The position numbers and the translations under genes are program-made. A DNA stretch of 49,211 nucleotides from Flavobacteriales bacterium (GTDB lineage: Bacteria; Bacteroidota; Bacteroidia; Flavobacteriales_F; PHOS-HE28): the NCBI GenBank assembly GCA_020635695.1, contig JACJZH010000015.1:1-49211 (forward strand), read 5' to 3'. Below the pieces are notes generated by a model, which saw nothing but the letters and a program-made list of their open reading frames with translations, had not been told where the DNA came from and did no database searches. This document shows, one piece after another, positions 25,735 through 31,439 of the stretch (position 1 is its first letter; the number at the start of each line of letters is the position of its first letter).

Positions 25735-26028
25735 ATGATCAGGAAGTTCGCAGTGCTCGCCACCATGGCCGCTTTCATCGTGGCTTGCGGAGGCAATGCA
25801 GAGGAGACCATGGACAAGGCCGCCAACGACATGGAGAACGCCGCCGACAAGGCCGGTGACATGGTGGACGAGGCCGCCAACGACATGAAGGACGCCGGCG
25901 AGGACATGATGGACGAGGCCGGTCAGGCCGTCGACAGCGCCGCCGCCGCTGGTGAGCAGATGATGGACGAGGCCGGTGAGGCCATGGACAACGCCACCGA
26001 AGAGGCCAAGGAGGCCATGGGCCACTAA
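25735..26028 (+). CDS. Small helical-repeat lipoprotein
   Basis: A 97-residue lipoprotein. ATG 25735 gives MIRKFAVLATMAAFIVACGG with a lipobox Cys at residue 18; the upstream frame to 25594 lies in the promoter region. The whole mature protein is a low-complexity amphipathic helix of Met, Asp, Glu and Ala with units of about 11 residues (EETMDKAANDM, MVDEAANDMKDA, MMDEAGQAVDSA, MMDEAGEAMDNA). It resembles LEA-like or apolipoprotein-like helical repeats and YtxH-type stress proteins. It is strongly acidic and should be anchored to a membrane by its lipid. Its own perfect promoter and terminator make it a monocistronic unit, which suggests high expression. Function unknown. Confidence 0.85.
   Translation: MIRKFAVLATMAAFIVACGGNAEETMDKAANDMENAADKAGDMVDEAANDMKDAGEDMMDEAGQAVDSAAAAGEQMMDEAGEAMDNATEEAKEAMGH
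25906..25977 (+). repeat. Direct repeat inside the lipoprotein gene
   Basis: An exact 18-bp copy (ATGATGGACGAGGCCGGT) at 25906-25923 and 25960-25977, 54 bp apart (18 codons). It encodes the unit MMDEAG twice. Confidence 0.95.
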
Positions 26029-26051
26029 GGTCCGCTGAACGCCATTGACGT

Positions 26052-26081
26052 GAAGGGGTCCTGCGGGGCCCCTTCGCTTTT
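26052..26081 (+). terminator. Rho-independent terminator of the lipoprotein gene
   Basis: A 10-bp stem (26052-26061 with 26066-26075, one G-T pair) and a 4-nt TGCG loop, followed by GCTTTT. It runs to the stop codon of the convergent S41 peptidase gene. Confidence 0.85.
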
Positions 26082-27691
26082 CAGGCCCCGCCGATCTCCG
26101 AACGGGCCCGCTGGAAGATGGGGTCGTCGTCCAGCAGCACCTCATAGAAACCCGAACTGCCCCAGATGTTGCGGGCGATCCCGGCCTTGAGCCGCTCGGC
26201 GGCCAGTCTCAGGGCCTCCGAGGAGGGTTCCTCCCGCACGCCCTGACCCGCCGCGAAGCGCTTCAGCTCCTCCAACAAAGCCTGGTCCACGCGGAAACCG
26301 GCATCGAAGGCCCCACTGCTGCCAAAGGCTTCCAGCGCGGCACGCTCCCGGTCCGCCACATCGAACGCGAACTGGTTGAGGACCCCGGAAAAGAACAGGG
26401 CGGAGAGGTAGGCGTTGCCTTCGGCGGTATCCGCCGCCACGAAGATGTCCGGCATGATGCCACCACCGCCATAGACCTTGCGGCCTTTCAGCGTGGTGAA
26501 CACTTCGCTGGTGTCCTGATGCACGCTGTCCTTGTTCACCAGTTCGCCATGCAGGAACCGGTCCTCGAAGTCGGCCAGGTAATCGATCCCCTCGCCATAG
26601 GGCCGCTGGATGCTTCGCCCGCTGGGGGTGTAGTAGCGTGCCGTGGTCAACCGCACCGCGCTCTGGTCGGGCAGGTCCACGTGCTCCTGCACCAGGCCCT
26701 TGCCGAAGGTGCGGCGGCCCACCACCAGCCCCCGGTCGTTGTCCTGGACGGCTCCGGCCAGGATCTCGCTGGCGCTGGCCGAACCTTCATCGATCAACAC
26801 CGCCAGAGGCATGTCCTCCAGCAGGCCGCGGTCCGAGGAGCGGAAGTCCCTCCGCGGACTGTGACGGCCTTCCGTGTACACGATCATCCGTCCTTCGGGC
26901 AGGAACTCATCGGCCAGGTCGATGGCCGAGTTGAGGTAGCCTCCGCCGTTGCCCCGCAGGTCCAGGACAAGGCGCTTCATGCCGCGGGACAGCAGGTCAT
27001 CGGCGGCCTGCAGGAATTCCTCGTGCGTGGTGCGCGCGAAACGGACCAGCTTGATGTAGCCCGTGCTGTCGGGCGTGAGGATGGCCGCCGCCACACTGGT
27101 GATCGGGACCTTGCCCCGCGTGATGGTCACATCGAACGGTGCTTTCCGGCCCGGACGCAACAGGGTGACCTTCACTTCGCTGCCACCCGGGCCGCGCAGG
27201 TTGTCCATCACCTCCCGGTTGGTGATCCCCACCCCGGCCAGTGGCACGCTGTCCGCCTGCAGGATGCGGTCCCCCGAACGGATGCCCAGGGCTTCGGAAG
27301 GCCCGCCTTCCACGGGGGCCACCACCACGATGGTGTCGCGCTGGATGGCGAACTCGACGCCGATGCCCTCGAAGCTGCCTTCCAGCGGCTCCTGAGCGGC
27401 ACGCAGCTCGGCCGCACTGATGTAGTAGCTGTGCGGGTCCAGCTGTTGCAGGAGGTCCTGCAGCACCTCGTCCACCAGGGCCTCCTTCTCCACGGGGTCC
27501 ACGTACTGGCGGTCGATCAGGTCCAGCACCTGGCCCACCTTCTCGTTCGCGCTGGTGCCGCGGGTGCTGAAGATGACGGGAAGGGGCCGCTCGGGGTGCC
27601 CGATGCCATGCCCGATGAACAGGCCCACCACCAGCATCAGGGCCATGACCAGCGGGTAGAAGGCGGAGATCGGTGTGCGTGGCCGGGACAT
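26081..27691 (-). CDS. S41 family C-terminal processing peptidase
   Basis: A 536-residue CtpA/Prc-like peptidase with an N-terminal membrane anchor (YPLVMALMLVVGLFIGHGIG). A PDZ domain (about 105-190, SFEGIGVEFAIQRDTIVVVA) is followed by the catalytic core: Ser306 in GSASASEI and Lys331 in FGKGLVQ, 25 residues apart as in E. coli Prc. LVLDLRGNGGGYLN is the usual S41 motif. The last 150 residues are a C-terminal domain seen in Bacteroidota members. It processes or degrades periplasmic proteins from their C-termini. The dCMP deaminase gene lies 1 bp upstream on the same strand. A paralogue is at 41009-42685. Confidence 0.93.
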   Translation of the reverse strand: MSRPRTPISAFYPLVMALMLVVGLFIGHGIGHPERPLPVIFSTRGTSANEKVGQVLDLIDRQYVDPVEKEALVDEVLQDLLQQLDPHSYYISAAELRAAQEPLEGSFEGIGVEFAIQRDTIVVVAPVEGGPSEALGIRSGDRILQADSVPLAGVGITNREVMDNLRGPGGSEVKVTLLRPGRKAPFDVTITRGKVPITSVAAAILTPDSTGYIKLVRFARTTHEEFLQAADDLLSRGMKRLVLDLRGNGGGYLNSAIDLADEFLPEGRMIVYTEGRHSPRRDFRSSDRGLLEDMPLAVLIDEGSASASEILAGAVQDNDRGLVVGRRTFGKGLVQEHVDLPDQSAVRLTTARYYTPSGRSIQRPYGEGIDYLADFEDRFLHGELVNKDSVHQDTSEVFTTLKGRKVYGGGGIMPDIFVAADTAEGNAYLSALFFSGVLNQFAFDVADRERAALEAFGSSGAFDAGFRVDQALLEELKRFAAGQGVREEPSSEALRLAAERLKAGIARNIWGSSGFYEVLLDDDPIFQRARSEIGGA

Positions 27692-27692
27692 G

Positions 27693-28142
27693 TCAGAAGG
27701 CTTCGAGCTGGTGCACCAATACCCCGCCCTGCTCCAGGAGGTCCAGGCCGGAAGGGTCCTTGTAGCGGTCCAGGTAGACCAGGCGCTTGATGCCGGCCTG
27801 CAGGATCAGCTTGCTGCACTCCTTGCAGGGCGAGTGTGTCAGGTACAACGTGCTGTTGCGGGCGTTGTTCGTGCTGCGGGCCACCTTCATGATGGCGTTC
27901 GCTTCCGCATGGAGAACGTACCAGAGGGTGAGGCCATTGCCGTCCTCGCAATCGTTCGGGAAGCCGGTGGGGGTGCCGTTGTAGCCGTCACTGATGATCA
28001 TGCCGTCCTTCACGATCAGGGCGCCCACCTGCTTGCGGCGGCAGTGGCTCAGCTTGGCCCATTCCAGCGCCATGCGCATGTACGCCGCATCGTACCGCGC
28101 CTGCTTGCTGGCATCGGGATAGACCAAGGTGTCCTGCTGCAT
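27693..28142 (-). CDS. dCMP deaminase family protein
   Basis: A 149-residue cytidine/deoxycytidylate deaminase. The zinc site is His78-Ala-Glu80 (LHAEANAIMK) with Cys106 and Cys109 (SPCKEC). The proton-shuttling Glu80 is present. The CRRKQVGALIV and GYNGTPTGFPNDCED segments are those of dCMP deaminases, which supply dUMP for dTMP synthesis. The S41 peptidase starts 1 bp downstream. The tRNA-Leu gene ends 42 bp upstream, so the deaminase may be transcribed by read-through from the tRNA promoter; no clean -7 box was seen in that gap, which instead holds an 8-bp repeat array. Confidence 0.93.
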   Translation of the reverse strand: MQQDTLVYPDASKQARYDAAYMRMALEWAKLSHCRRKQVGALIVKDGMIISDGYNGTPTGFPNDCEDGNGLTLWYVLHAEANAIMKVARSTNNARNSTLYLTHSPCKECSKLILQAGIKRLVYLDRYKDPSGLDLLEQGGVLVHQLEAF

Positions 28143-28150
28143 GCCATCAT

Positions 28151-28182
28151 CTGATCATCTGATCGTTTGATCATCCGATCGG
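28151..28182 (-). repeat. Four 8-bp imperfect repeats (YYGATCRK)
   Basis: Four consecutive 8-bp units, each containing GATC: CTGATCAT, CTGATCGT, TTGATCAT, CCGATCGG. They fill most of the gap between tRNA-Leu and the dCMP deaminase start. Confidence 0.85.
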
Positions 28183-28183
28183 C

Positions 28184-28268
28184 TGGTACCCAGGGCGGGA
28201 CTCGAACCCGCACGACTTGCGTCATCGGTGTTTGAGACCGACGCGTCTACCAATTCCGCCACCTGGGT
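28184..28268 (-). tRNA. tRNA-Leu (anticodon CAA)
   Basis: A long-variable-arm tRNA. The acceptor stem pairs ACCCAGG (28262-28268) with CCTGGGT (28188-28194), with an encoded 3' CCA at 28184-28186. The D-arm region reads GGCGGAATTGGTAGACGC, the anticodon loop CTCAAAC gives anticodon CAA, and the T-arm has GCGGGTTCGAACCCGC. The variable arm between the anticodon and T-arms is about 13 nt. A -7 box just upstream predicts a transcript starting close to the mature 5' end. It lies between glyS and the dCMP deaminase gene. Confidence 0.96.
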
Positions 28269-28275
28269 GGGAGCG

Positions 28276-28283
28276 CGAAGATA
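28276..28283 (-). promoter_or_regulatory. -7 promoter box (TATCTTCG) of tRNA-Leu
   Basis: Ends 7 nt before the tRNA 5' end, in the 20-bp gap after the glyS stop. Confidence 0.55.
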
Positions 28284-28288
28284 CCGCC

Positions 28289-29830
28289 TCAGAGCTGTCG
28301 GAGCAGCCGGTGCATGTGCACCTTTTCCGAGACGATGCGCGGCAACTCGGCAATGGCCACGCGTTCCTGCGCCATGGTGTCCCGGTCGCGGATGGTCACC
28401 GTGCCGTCCTTCAGGGTCTCGTGGTCCACGGTGATGCAGTAGGGCGTACCGATGGCGTCCTGCCGGCGGTAGCGGCGGCCGATGCTGTCCTTCTCGTCGT
28501 ACTGGCAGTTGTGGTCCAGCTTCAGCCCGTCGATGATCTCCCGGGCCTTTTCCGGCAGTCCGTCCTTCTTCACCAGGGGCAGCACGGCCAGCTTGACGGG
28601 GGCCAGGGGGGCGGGGATGCGCAGGACCTCGCGCGTGCTGCCGTCCTCCAGTTCCTCCACCTGATGGGCGGCGCTCAGGATGGCCAGGAACATGCGGTCC
28701 AGTCCGATGGAGGTCTCCACCACGTAAGGCACGTAGCTCTCGTTGGTCTCCGGGTCGAAGAACTGCAGCTTCTTCCCACTGAAGCGCTCGTGGTTGGCCA
28801 GGTCGAAGTCCGTGCGACTGTGGATGCCCTCGAGCTCCTTGAAGCCCATGGGGAACTGGAACTCGATGTCGCAGGCGGCGTTGGCGTAGTGCGCCAGCTT
28901 GATGTGGTCGTGGAAGCGGTAGCTCTCCACGGGCAGCCCCAGCGCACGGTGCCAGGCCATGCGCTTCTCCTTCCAGCGGGCGTACCATTCCATTTCGGTG
29001 CCCGGCTTCACGAAGTACTGCATCTCCAGCTGCTCGAACTCGCGCATGCGGAAGATGAACTGGCGTGCCACGATCTCGTTGCGAAAGGCCTTGCCGGTCT
29101 GCGCGATGCCGAAGGGCAGCTTCATGCGTGCGCTCTTCTGCACGTTCAGGAAGTTCACGAAGATGCCCTGGGCCGTTTCGGGGCGCAGGTAGATGGTGCT
29201 GCTCTCCCCGCTCACGCTGCCCAGCTCGGTGGCGAACATCAGGTTGAACTGGCGCACCTCGGTCCAGTTGGCCGTGCCGCTCACCGGGCAGGTGATGCCC
29301 TCGTCCAGGATCAGCTGGCGCACGGCGGCCAGGTCGTTGGCGTCCAGGGCCTCCTTCATGCGCGCCTCCACGGCATCGATCCGGTCCTGGCTGCGCTTCA
29401 CGTTGGGGTTGGTGGCCAGGAACTGGGCCTCGTCGAAGGCCTCGCCGAACTTGCGCCGGCCCTTCTCCACCTCCTTGGCGATCTTCTGCTCGTACTTGGC
29501 GATGTGGTCCTCCAGCAGCACGTCGGCGCGGTAGCGCTTCTTGCTGTCCTTGTTGTCGATCAGCGGGTCGTTGAAGGCGTCCACATGGCCGCTGGCCTTC
29601 CAGGTGGTGGGGTGCATGAAGATGGCCGAGTCGATGCCGACGATCTCCTCGTTGAGGCGCACCATGGCGGCCCACCAGTACTGGCGGATGTTGTTCTTGA
29701 GCTCCACCCCGTACGGACCGTAGTCGTAGGTGGCGCTGAGGCCGTCGTAGATCTCGCTGCTGGGGAACACGAAGCCGTATTCCTTGGCGTGTCCGATCAG
29801 GGTCTTGAGGCGGTCTTCCTGCTGGCTCAT
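28289..29830 (-). CDS. glyS: Glycine--tRNA ligase, single-chain (eukaryote/archaeal-like) type
   Basis: A 513-residue class II synthetase of the alpha2 type. ATG 29830 is chosen; the frame continues to 29926 but through the promoter. Class II motifs include LRPETAQGIFVNF, FGIAQTGKAFRNEI with RQFIFRMREFEQLEMQYF, GLDRMFLAIL and the C-terminal anticodon-binding domain (LAPVKLAVLPLVKKDGLPEK). An inserted helical segment (RYRADVLLEDHIAKYEQKIA to NDLAAVRQLI) lies between motifs 1 and 2. The short alpha-beta form found in E. coli is not present. A TATTTTCG box lies about 42 nt before the ATG. tRNA-Leu follows 20 bp after the stop but has its own box. Confidence 0.97.
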   Translation of the reverse strand: MSQQEDRLKTLIGHAKEYGFVFPSSEIYDGLSATYDYGPYGVELKNNIRQYWWAAMVRLNEEIVGIDSAIFMHPTTWKASGHVDAFNDPLIDNKDSKKRYRADVLLEDHIAKYEQKIAKEVEKGRRKFGEAFDEAQFLATNPNVKRSQDRIDAVEARMKEALDANDLAAVRQLILDEGITCPVSGTANWTEVRQFNLMFATELGSVSGESSTIYLRPETAQGIFVNFLNVQKSARMKLPFGIAQTGKAFRNEIVARQFIFRMREFEQLEMQYFVKPGTEMEWYARWKEKRMAWHRALGLPVESYRFHDHIKLAHYANAACDIEFQFPMGFKELEGIHSRTDFDLANHERFSGKKLQFFDPETNESYVPYVVETSIGLDRMFLAILSAAHQVEELEDGSTREVLRIPAPLAPVKLAVLPLVKKDGLPEKAREIIDGLKLDHNCQYDEKDSIGRRYRRQDAIGTPYCITVDHETLKDGTVTIRDRDTMAQERVAIAELPRIVSEKVHMHRLLRQL

Positions 29831-29871
29831 GGTGTGGGCGTGCGTGCTGGAATGCTGCCACGACGCGGGTG

Positions 29872-29879
29872 CGAAAATA
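29872..29879 (-). promoter_or_regulatory. -7 promoter box (TATTTTCG) of glyS
   Basis: Directly abuts the left end of the heptamer array at 29878-29989. Confidence 0.5.
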
Positions 29880-29989
29880 GCTGTGCTCGTTGAGCTGGGA
29901 GCTTTCGGCCGCGAGCTGTGAGCCACGAGCTGTAAGCCTCGAGCCTCAAGCCGCGAGCTGTGAGCTGCGAGCCTTGAGCTGTGTGCTCA
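29878..29989 (+). repeat. Heptanucleotide tandem array, consensus RAGCYNN
   Basis: Sixteen consecutive 7-bp units, clean from 29892 on and more diverged in the first two. GAGCTGT is the commonest unit (4 exact copies); others are GAGCTGC, GAGCCTC, AAGCCTC, GAGCCAC and AAGCCGC. The final unit (29983-29989) contains the stop codon of the four-helix-bundle gene. On the minus strand the consensus reads NNRGCTY. It resembles the short tandemly repeated heptamers known in other bacterial genomes. Confidence 0.9.
29964..29979 (+). repeat. 16-bp inverted repeat, left copy
   Basis: GCTGCGAGCCTTGAGC, the exact reverse complement of 30422-30437. The two copies flank the four-helix-bundle gene. Confidence 0.95.
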
Positions 29990-30340
29990 GGGGTTGAGCC
30001 TGGCCATGAAGCCGATGATCATCTTCTGCAGTTCGTCGACATCCTGGAGGAGTTGTTCCGCCTGTGCCTTGGGTGCCCATGACCTCCGATGCAGGACGAT
30101 GGTCTGCGCCTCCAACTCGAAGGCCGATCCGAGGGCCATTTCCATGTACCGGTATTTCTCCCGTTCGGTGCGGCGGGAGCTGCCTTCTGCGACATTGGAC
30201 ACGATGGACACGGAGGCCCGGGTGGACTGGTCGCGCAGGATGCCGGCCTTCTGCCAGGGCAGCTCCTCGTACATGTCGAACACTTGGTCCGAGATGAGGA
30301 TCGCCTTCTGCCAGATCTTGAGCTTCTTGAAGTTCTTCAT
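29987..30340 (-). CDS. Four-helix-bundle protein, 23S rRNA intervening-sequence (IVP) family
   Basis: A 117-residue protein. ATG 30340 gives the family start MKNFKKLKIWQKAILISDQVF; the frame runs on to 30427 without a motif. The signature QSTRASVSIVSNVAEGSSRR followed by KYRYMEMALGSAFELEAQ is that of the S23/IVP family (TIGR02436), which also includes the Avd accessory protein of diversity-generating retroelements. Proteins of this family fold as a pentameric four-helix bundle with a basic nucleic-acid-binding face. Here it is not inside a 23S gene but stands alone between glyS and DUF3109, flanked by inverted heptamer repeats. No reverse transcriptase or variable-repeat gene is nearby. A weak TACTTTG box lies at 30364-30370. 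Confidence 0.93.
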   Translation of the reverse strand: MKNFKKLKIWQKAILISDQVFDMYEELPWQKAGILRDQSTRASVSIVSNVAEGSSRRTEREKYRYMEMALGSAFELEAQTIVLHRRSWAPKAQAEQLLQDVDELQKMIIGFMARLNP

Positions 30341-30363
30341 GGTCTTCGGCTGTGCATGTTCAC

Positions 30364-30370
30364 CAAAGTA
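30364..30370 (-). promoter_or_regulatory. Weak -7-like box (TACTTTG)
   Basis: One base shorter than the TAnnTTTG consensus, 23 nt upstream of the four-helix-bundle ATG. Confidence 0.3.
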
Positions 30371-30403
30371 GGCTGACGCTGCCGGAAGGCTTGCGGCATT
30401 GGT

Positions 30404-30439
30404 CAAGCTCGTGGCTTCCTTGCTCAAGGCTCGCAGCCC
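30404..30439 (+). repeat. Heptamer repeats, right flank, inverted relative to the left array
   Basis: Units CAAGCTC, GTGGCTT, (C)CTTGCTC, AAGGCTC and GCAGCCC. These match the minus-strand reading of the left array (NNRGCTY), so the two flanks are in inverted orientation. AGCTCGTGGCT (30406-30416) is also matched in inverse at 29921-29931. Confidence 0.85.
30422..30437 (+). repeat. 16-bp inverted repeat, right copy
   Basis: GCTCAAGGCTCGCAGC, exact reverse complement of 29964-29979. It lies 9 bp before the DUF3109 promoter box. Confidence 0.95.
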
Positions 30440-30446
30440 CGTTGGC

Positions 30447-30454
30447 TAGCTTCG
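30447..30454 (+). promoter_or_regulatory. -7 promoter box (TAGCTTCG)
   Basis: Ends 7 nt before the DUF3109 ATG at 30462, predicting a near-leaderless mRNA. Confidence 0.5.
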
Positions 30455-30461
30455 CGTTCCC

Positions 30462-31073
30462 ATGATCGTCCACCGCCACACCCTGATCAGCGAGGACCTC
30501 TTCGCCAAGCGCTTCGTGTGCGACCTGGACGCCTGCAAGGGTGCGTGCTGCGAGGTGGGCGATAGTGGTGCCCCCCTGGAGCCGGAGGAGGCGCGGCAGA
30601 TCAGGAACCACATCGATGCGATCCGACCCTACATGACCGAGCGCGGTGAGCGGGCCATGGCGGAGCAGGGCACCAGCGTGGTGGACCTGGACGGCGAGCT
30701 GGTGACCCCGTTGGTGCAGGAGTATGCCGAATGTGTGTACGCGAAGAAGGACGCCCGGGGCATCTGGAAGTGCGGCATCGAGCAGGCGCATCGTGATGGG
30801 AAGATCCCGTTCCACAAGCCGATCAGCTGCCACCTCTATCCCATCCGCCTGGCGCAGGTGGGCGAGTACGAGGCGCTGAACTACCACGAGTGGCCCATCT
30901 GTGCCCCGGCCTGCAGTTGCGGGGCGAAACTGGACGTGCCCGTTTTCCGTTTCCTGAAGGATGCCTTGGTCCGGCGTTACGGGGAAGACTGGTACCGTGA
31001 GCTCGAGACCATCTACACGGAGTGGGATCGGCAACGCGGCGGAAGCTCCGACGACGTGCGGGCTGCGCGTTAA
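30462..31073 (+). CDS. DUF3109 family Cys-rich protein
   Basis: A 203-residue protein of the DUF3109 family, found mostly in Bacteroidota. The N-terminal cluster FVCDLDACKGACCEVGDSG has four cysteines, and further cysteines occur in AECVYAKK, WKCGIEQ, SCHLYPIRL and ICAPACSCGAK. This pattern resembles the YkgJ/Fe-S or zinc-binding cluster family, so metal or cluster binding is likely. No signal peptide is seen. Function is unknown. It faces the four-helix-bundle cassette and has its own box, which places it at the start of a transcript of its own. The nrdB leader follows. Confidence 0.9.
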   Translation: MIVHRHTLISEDLFAKRFVCDLDACKGACCEVGDSGAPLEPEEARQIRNHIDAIRPYMTERGERAMAEQGTSVVDLDGELVTPLVQEYAECVYAKKDARGIWKCGIEQAHRDGKIPFHKPISCHLYPIRLAQVGEYEALNYHEWPICAPACSCGAKLDVPVFRFLKDALVRRYGEDWYRELETIYTEWDRQRGGSSDDVRAAR

Positions 31074-31295
31074 GCGAACGTCAGGAAGCTCCTGATCACG
31101 GGCCTTGCGGGGCGTTGCGTTCCCCCGTTCGCCCTACGGCCGCAAGGTTCGGAGGATGTTGAACGATCGTTAACACTTCGGTCTTGCGATTGTCCCGGAT
31201 GGATCATTCCCAGCAACGACGGCACGAACGCGAGCCTGTTAAAAACTTCGGGATCTTGGTGGGCCTTCGGGCTTGATGCGCGGTCTATCTGACAC

Positions 31296-31303
31296 CACCT
31301 TTG
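31296..31303 (+). promoter_or_regulatory. -7 box (CACCTTTG) with TTG at -33, nrdB
   Basis: TTG at 31273-31275, 20-bp spacer, CACCTTTG. It would give an nrdB leader of about 130 nt, long for this window. Confidence 0.5.
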
Positions 31304-31342
31304 TAAGCCCAAGGTCGTCGTCCGATCGGCCGCGGGAACCAA

Positions 31343-31399
31343 GGACAAGTCGGGTAAGTCGAAAAACGGAGGGGAGACCCTCCTGGGGATGCCTTGTCC
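31343..31399 (+). ncRNA. Predicted structured 5' leader of nrdB
   Basis: GGACAAG (31343-31349) can pair with CTTGTCC (31393-31399), enclosing a perfect 6-bp hairpin GGAGGG-GAGA-CCCTCC (31368-31383) with a GNRA-type tetraloop. It lies 40 nt before the nrdB ATG. This is read by eye; no folding energy was computed. Confidence 0.45.
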
Positions 31400-31439
31400 C
31401 TGAACGGAACAGGAACGAAGACACGCAAAGCAGCGCACG

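Larger units (their letters stand above)
31074..31439 (+). other. 366-bp intergenic region before nrdB
   Basis: No gene was found here; the open frame on the minus strand is a shadow of nrdB. It holds a small hairpin after the DUF3109 stop (31082-31096, TCAGGA-AGC-TCCTGA), two TTAA-rich sites (GTTAACACTT near 31170 and TGTTAAAAACTT near 31238), a promoter at 31273-31303 and a predicted leader structure at 31343-31399. No recognisable NrdR box or riboswitch was seen. Confidence 0.6.

Noticed and set aside
28184..28268. tRNA-Leu as an integration (att) site
   Set aside because: No integrase, no displaced 3' tRNA copy and no foreign genes were found next to it.
29878..29989. CRISPR array
   Set aside because: The repeats are 7 bp, directly adjacent with no unique spacers, and no cas gene is present.
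29987..30340. Avd of a diversity-generating retroelement
   Set aside because: No reverse transcriptase, template repeat or variable-repeat target gene lies in the window, so the IVP family name is used instead.
31082..31096. Terminator after DUF3109 (TCAGGA-AGC-TCCTGA)
   Set aside because: The stem is only 6 bp with a 3-nt loop and no T-tract follows, so it was not called as a terminator.
31074..31439. A short gene in the nrdB upstream region
   Set aside because: The plus strand has no convincing start and coding pattern; the minus-strand frame is a shadow of nrdB.
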